A DNA stretch of 8,415 nt from CAZVBV01 sp964513975 (GTDB lineage Bacteria; Patescibacteriota; Gracilibacteria; UBA4473), in NCBI GenBank assembly GCA_964513975.1, contig CAZEON010000056.1:1-8415 (forward strand). Reading direction: 5' to 3'. The translations under genes were made by a program, and so were the position numbers. Numbering within the stretch: the first letter of the stretch is position 1; each line of letters opens with the position of its first letter. Below, piece by piece: positions 5,934 to 8,415 of this stretch. The notes under the pieces were generated by a model. It saw only the letters and a program-made list of their open reading frames with translations. It did not search any database and had not been told where the DNA came from.

Positions 5934-6914
5934 TTAAACTTTCGCCCGGCAATTTTCGACCCACTCTTTATTATTGAGGTACCACTCAATTGTCATCGGA
6001 AGTGCTTCTTCAAATGTATGTCGTGGTCGCCATCCGAGCTTCGCTGCAATCTTGTTCGCATCCATTGCGTAGCGTCTGTCGTGGGCTTTTCTGTCTTTTG
6101 TGAACGTAATCTGAGACACGGAATCGGGAACGTTTGCGAGAATCAGTTCTGCAATTTCAATATTATTTTTTTCATTATGTCCTCCAATATTCCAAACATC
6201 GCCTGAGTCTGATTTCTCAAACGCGAGAAGAATTGCTTCGCAGTGATCCTCCACATACAACCAGTCGCGGATATTTTTCCCATCTCCGTACAAAGACAGG
6301 TCTTCGTTCCCCATCGCTTTGAACAAAAAGAACGGAATTAGTTTTTCAGGAAATTGATACGGACCGTAATTATTCGAACATCGGGTGATAATTGCATTCA
6401 GTCCGTAGGTCTCTTGCCAGCTGAGCACGAGCAGGTCTGCCGAAGCCTTTGCCGCCGCGTACGGGCAGTTTGGGGCAATGGGCGTATCTTCTTTGAAATA
6501 ATCAGTAGAACCATCTCCAAGGTCCCCATACACCTCGTCGGTAGAAACTTGATGGTATCGTTTAATCTTGTATTTCCGTGACGCCTCGAGAAGCGTGTGT
6601 GTCCCCACGATATTTGTTTGAATGAAGGGATTCGAATCTTCAATCGATCGATCCACATGCGTCTCTGCGGCGAAATGAATTACCCCATCAAACGCCTCTG
6701 TTGCGAAGAGTTGATCCACAAATGCGACATCAGCAATATCCCCTTGAATGAAGGTGTACCGAGGGTCGTCTTCAATGTCTCTCAAGTTCTCAAGGTTTCC
6801 TGCATATGTGAGTTTGTCGAGGTTTACGATCTGGTAATCTCTATTCTTCAGGAGGTAATGAATGAAGTTCGATCCAATAAACCCTGCGCCACCAGTAATC
6901 AATAATTTTTTCAT
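5934..6914 (-). CDS. rfbB: dTDP-glucose 4,6-dehydratase
   Basis: NAD-dependent enzyme of the extended SDR family (RmlB/RfbB). It converts dTDP-glucose to dTDP-4-keto-6-deoxyglucose, the entry step to dTDP-rhamnose and related surface sugars. The 326 residues show the nucleotide-binding motif GGAGFIG (8-14), the family motif STDEVYG (124-130) with T125 and the D126-E127 pair that dehydrates the substrate, and the catalytic YxxxK (Y152, K156, PYAAAKASAD). Further family blocks are TRCSNNYGPYQFPEKLIP, NIRDWLYVEDHCEA and WNIGGHNEKNN. Length is normal for the family and no key residue is missing. The neighbouring genes are unrelated: rfbA, rfbC and rfbD are not in this window. The ATG at 6914 has no Shine-Dalgarno sequence, and a good promoter lies only 12 bases upstream. 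Confidence 0.95.
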   Translation of the reverse strand: MKKLLITGGAGFIGSNFIHYLLKNRDYQIVNLDKLTYAGNLENLRDIEDDPRYTFIQGDIADVAFVDQLFATEAFDGVIHFAAETHVDRSIEDSNPFIQTNIVGTHTLLEASRKYKIKRYHQVSTDEVYGDLGDGSTDYFKEDTPIAPNCPYAAAKASADLLVLSWQETYGLNAIITRCSNNYGPYQFPEKLIPFFLFKAMGNEDLSLYGDGKNIRDWLYVEDHCEAILLAFEKSDSGDVWNIGGHNEKNNIEIAELILANVPDSVSQITFTKDRKAHDRRYAMDANKIAAKLGWRPRHTFEEALPMTIEWYLNNKEWVENCRAKV

Positions 6915-6926
6915 CGCGGGGAAACT

Positions 6927-6954
6927 ATCATATTTTCAGAAAAAAATCTTTGAA
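6927..6954 (-). promoter_or_regulatory. rfbB promoter
   Basis: On the minus strand TTCAAA (plus-strand 6949-6954) and TATGAT (6927-6932) are separated by 16 bases. The -10 box ends 12 bases before the rfbB ATG, giving a leader of roughly six bases. Its -35 box overlaps that of the opposite-strand tRNA promoter. Confidence 0.5.
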
Positions 6955-6977
6955 ATTTTCAAGAATTCGCGTATAAG
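6950..6977 (+). promoter_or_regulatory. promoter of the tRNA-Thr / methyltransferase / tRNA-Asn unit
   Basis: TTGAAA (6950-6955), a 16-base spacer and TATAAG (6972-6977) each match five of six consensus bases. Transcription would start around 6984, about 12 bases before mature tRNA-Thr. This is the best promoter match that I see in the window. Confidence 0.6.
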
Positions 6978-6995
6978 TTTCCCAGTCGCAAAGAC

Positions 6996-7070
6996 GCCGT
7001 CGTAGCTCAGTGGTAGAGCACCGCCATGGTAAGGCGGGGGGCAGGAGTTCAAATCTCCTCGACGGCTCCA
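6996..7070 (+). tRNA. tRNA-Thr (anticodon GGT)
   Basis: Full cloverleaf with encoded CCA. The acceptor stem is GCCGTCG/CGACGGC, the D arm GCTC-AGTGGTA-GAGC, and the anticodon arm CCGCC-ATGGTAA-GGCGG with GGT at 7028-7030. There is a five-base variable loop, the T arm is AGGAG-TTCAAAT-CTCCT, and the discriminator is T followed by CCA at 7068-7070. The first pairs G1-C72 and C2-G71 with anticodon GGU fit threonine identity. It is followed after 12 bases by the methyltransferase start. Confidence 0.97.
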
Positions 7071-7082
7071 GTAAAAAATATT

Positions 7083-8279
7083 TTGAAATCTTATCTCTTC
7101 GTCCTCGGTAGAAACCCGATTCTCTCTCGCAGTGAACTGGTGCCTTTTTGTGACGAACTGCTGTATGCAGAGGATAAATCATTAATGTTGGTAGAGAATA
7201 TAAAATTTGAAAATCCACGAGACTTACCGAAATCACCCGAACAGATTTTCCTCGATCGACTCGGGGGAACGATTCGAATGGGAGAAGTCTTGGGAGAATG
7301 TAAAAGTGAAAAAGAGGTGCAAGACAAGATTATTGAGCAAATTCAAACAGATAAACCTGAAGGCAAAGTACAGCTCGGGATCTCTGCCTGGGGATGCGGG
7401 AACACCTTTCTCAGACACTTTCTACCAGAAATGAAGAATGCGCTCCGCGATCAGCACGACCGAAACTGTCGTATCGTAAATGCGCCTGGAAAGAATCTTG
7501 ATTCTGGGAAAATCTTCGGAGAAAAATTATTGAAAAAAGGATTTGAATTTTTGGTATGGAAACGAAAAGATTCTTTTCTCGTGGCAAAAACAAACGCGAA
7601 TCAGAACCTGAGGAACTATGTCCTGCGAGATCGAGATAAAGATTTCCGAGATACACGCATGGGAATGCTGCCTCCAAAAGTAGCGCAAATCTTACTGAAT
7701 CTTGCCAACCCGGGTTGGAATGACATTGTAATTGATCCTTTTTGTGGAAGTGGAACTGTAAATATTGAAGCCGCGATTACAGGGTTTAAGACCATTGGTT
7801 CTGATCTCGATGAAACGAGAACCAAAAAAACGAAAGAGAACTTTGAACAAATGTCGGATAAATTTCGATATGAGATAACAAGTGGTGAATTTTTCGCAAG
7901 CGATGCAATAAAATTCCCAATAAAAAAAACGAGTGGTGTTATTGTTACCGAAGGTTTTTTGGGGGATGTTTTTGCAAAACATGCTACCAAACAAGCTATT
8001 GAAAAAGAAAGCCAAACAGTCCTGCGAATGTGGGAAAAAGTTATTGCACACCTTGAAGATTCGTCTGTACACACAGTCGCACTTTGCCTTCCTGCATGGA
8101 AATTTAAAGGAAAAACAATCTCGATAAGCGAAAAATTATTTGCTAAAATAGCGAAAAGTTCTTATATTCCGTCCGCTCTTTTTGATGGAAATCGCACGTT
8201 TATTTATTCTCGACCAGACAGTTTTGTGATGAGGGAAATATGCGTTTTAAAAAAGAGTGACTCTGTCACTCCCGGGTAG
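7083..8279 (+). CDS. TRM11-like SAM-dependent RNA methyltransferase
   Basis: The likely start is TTG at 7083, giving 398 residues beginning KSYLFVLGRNPILS, a typical N-terminus of this family. The in-frame ATG at 7026 lies in the tRNA-Thr anticodon loop and is rejected. Residues 1 to about 170 form a THUMP-like RNA-binding region. Then come DTRMGMLPPK (GMLPPK at 194-199), the SAM-binding motif DPFCGSGT (218-225) and the acidic GSDLD (D241, D243). Trm11 enzymes methylate the amino group of G10 in tRNA. The expected catalytic (D/N)PP(Y/F) motif is TEGFLG here (289-294), so activity or target may differ. No Shine-Dalgarno sequence is present. The gene starts 12 bases after tRNA-Thr, and its TAG stop lies inside tRNA-Asn (10-base overlap), so it is probably transcribed with both tRNAs. 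Family assignment is good; the exact target is inferred. Confidence 0.85.
   Translation: MKSYLFVLGRNPILSRSELVPFCDELLYAEDKSLMLVENIKFENPRDLPKSPEQIFLDRLGGTIRMGEVLGECKSEKEVQDKIIEQIQTDKPEGKVQLGISAWGCGNTFLRHFLPEMKNALRDQHDRNCRIVNAPGKNLDSGKIFGEKLLKKGFEFLVWKRKDSFLVAKTNANQNLRNYVLRDRDKDFRDTRMGMLPPKVAQILLNLANPGWNDIVIDPFCGSGTVNIEAAITGFKTIGSDLDETRTKKTKENFEQMSDKFRYEITSGEFFASDAIKFPIKKTSGVIVTEGFLGDVFAKHATKQAIEKESQTVLRMWEKVIAHLEDSSVHTVALCLPAWKFKGKTISISEKLFAKIAKSSYIPSALFDGNRTFIYSRPDSFVMREICVLKKSDSVTPG
8255..8271 (+). repeat. hairpin at the methyltransferase/tRNA-Asn junction
   Basis: GAGTGAC (8255-8261) and GTCACTC (8265-8271) form a perfect 7-bp stem with a TCT loop. Its 3' arm includes the first two bases of mature tRNA-Asn, so in a precursor it would compete with pairing of the acceptor stem. 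It is too short of T residues to be a terminator. Confidence 0.5.
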
Positions 8280-8344
8280 CTCAGTGGTAGAGCAATTGGC
8301 TGTTAACCAATTGGCCGTCGGTTCGAATCCGACTCCGGGAGCCA
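8270..8344 (+). tRNA. tRNA-Asn (anticodon GTT)
   Basis: Full cloverleaf with encoded CCA. The acceptor stem is TCCCGGG/TCCGGGA (one G-T pair at 7-66) and the D arm is GCTC-AGTGGTA-GAGC. The anticodon arm is ATTGG-CTGTTAA-CCAAT with GTT at 8302-8304, and the T arm is GTCGG-TTCGAAT-CCGAC. The discriminator is G, then CCA at 8342-8344. U1-A72 and G73 are also found in other bacterial tRNA-Asn. The first ten bases overlap the end of the methyltransferase gene. A possible own promoter (TTGTGA 8224-8229, TTTAAA 8246-8251) is weak, so read-through from upstream is more likely. Confidence 0.97.
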
Positions 8345-8358
8345 GTTAGAAAATTCAG

Positions 8359-8386
8359 GCACAGAGAGTGATTTCTGTGCTTTTTC
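8359..8386 (+). terminator. intrinsic terminator after tRNA-Asn
   Basis: GCACAGA (8359-8365) and TCTGTGC (8374-8380) form the stem, extendable by a G-T and an A-T pair, and TTTTTC follows at 8381-8386. It closes the tRNA-Thr / methyltransferase / tRNA-Asn unit. Nothing further is recognisable in 8387-8415. Confidence 0.8.
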
Positions 8387-8415
8387 TTTGTCTGTGTCAA
8401 TCTGCGGAATCAGCA

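Noticed and set aside
7026..7082. Upstream in-frame ATG of the methyltransferase at 7026.
   Set aside because: It lies in the anticodon loop of tRNA-Thr, and the residues it would add are the translation of the tRNA. TTG at 7083 gives the family-like N-terminus.
176..8279. Use of TGA as a glycine codon, as in some Gracilibacteria and Absconditabacteria.
   Set aside because: No in-frame TGA occurs in over 2400 codons of real genes. The absence of TGA stops in five genes is too small a sample to argue otherwise.

Overview
The window looks like ordinary chromosome from a Patescibacteria (CPR) bacterium. A Peregrinibacteria- or Gracilibacteria-like lineage is my best guess, from protein style only: a divergent valyl-tRNA synthetase, a secreted Kazal/SLH protein, a TRM11-type methyltransferase of the kind common in CPR genomes, and a small protein with an SSB-like tail. 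The code appears to be standard (table 11). No long reading frame needs TGA as an amino acid, and all five genes stop with TAA or TAG. None of the five genes has a convincing Shine-Dalgarno sequence, and several promoters sit so close to the start codon that near-leaderless mRNAs are likely.

Layout. Positions 1-175 hold an AT-rich divergent promoter region. Positions 176-3379 (+) are valS, coding for an enlarged valyl-tRNA synthetase with a complete histidine-phosphatase (RHG) domain spliced into the catalytic region, plus two short palindromic in-frame insertions. Positions 3380-3616 are a convergent intergenic region with a hairpin and a perfect 36-bp palindrome. Positions 3617-5278 (-) encode a secreted protein with two Kazal protease-inhibitor domains and a C-terminal SLH cell-surface anchor. 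Positions 5339-5626 (-) encode a 95-residue protein ending in the SSB-like tail EDLPF. Positions 5642-5933 are non-coding, with a pair of imperfect inverted repeats. Positions 5934-6914 (-) are rfbB (dTDP-glucose 4,6-dehydratase). From a shared divergent promoter region the plus strand then carries tRNA-Thr(GGT) at 6996-7070, a TRM11-like RNA methyltransferase at 7083-8279 and tRNA-Asn(GTT) at 8270-8344, followed by an intrinsic terminator at 8359-8386.

How the genes relate. The tRNA-Thr / methyltransferase / tRNA-Asn block looks like a single transcription unit. A probable tRNA-modifying enzyme is packed between two tRNA genes so tightly that its stop codon lies inside tRNA-Asn, so tRNA maturation should cut the mRNA. 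valS is the other translation gene. rfbB (cell-surface sugar synthesis) and the Kazal/SLH protein (cell surface, possible defence against host or prey proteases) suit an epibiotic lifestyle, but that link is inference. The most unusual items are the synthetase-phosphatase fusion, the tRNA-methyltransferase-tRNA overlap, and the surface-anchored Kazal protein.
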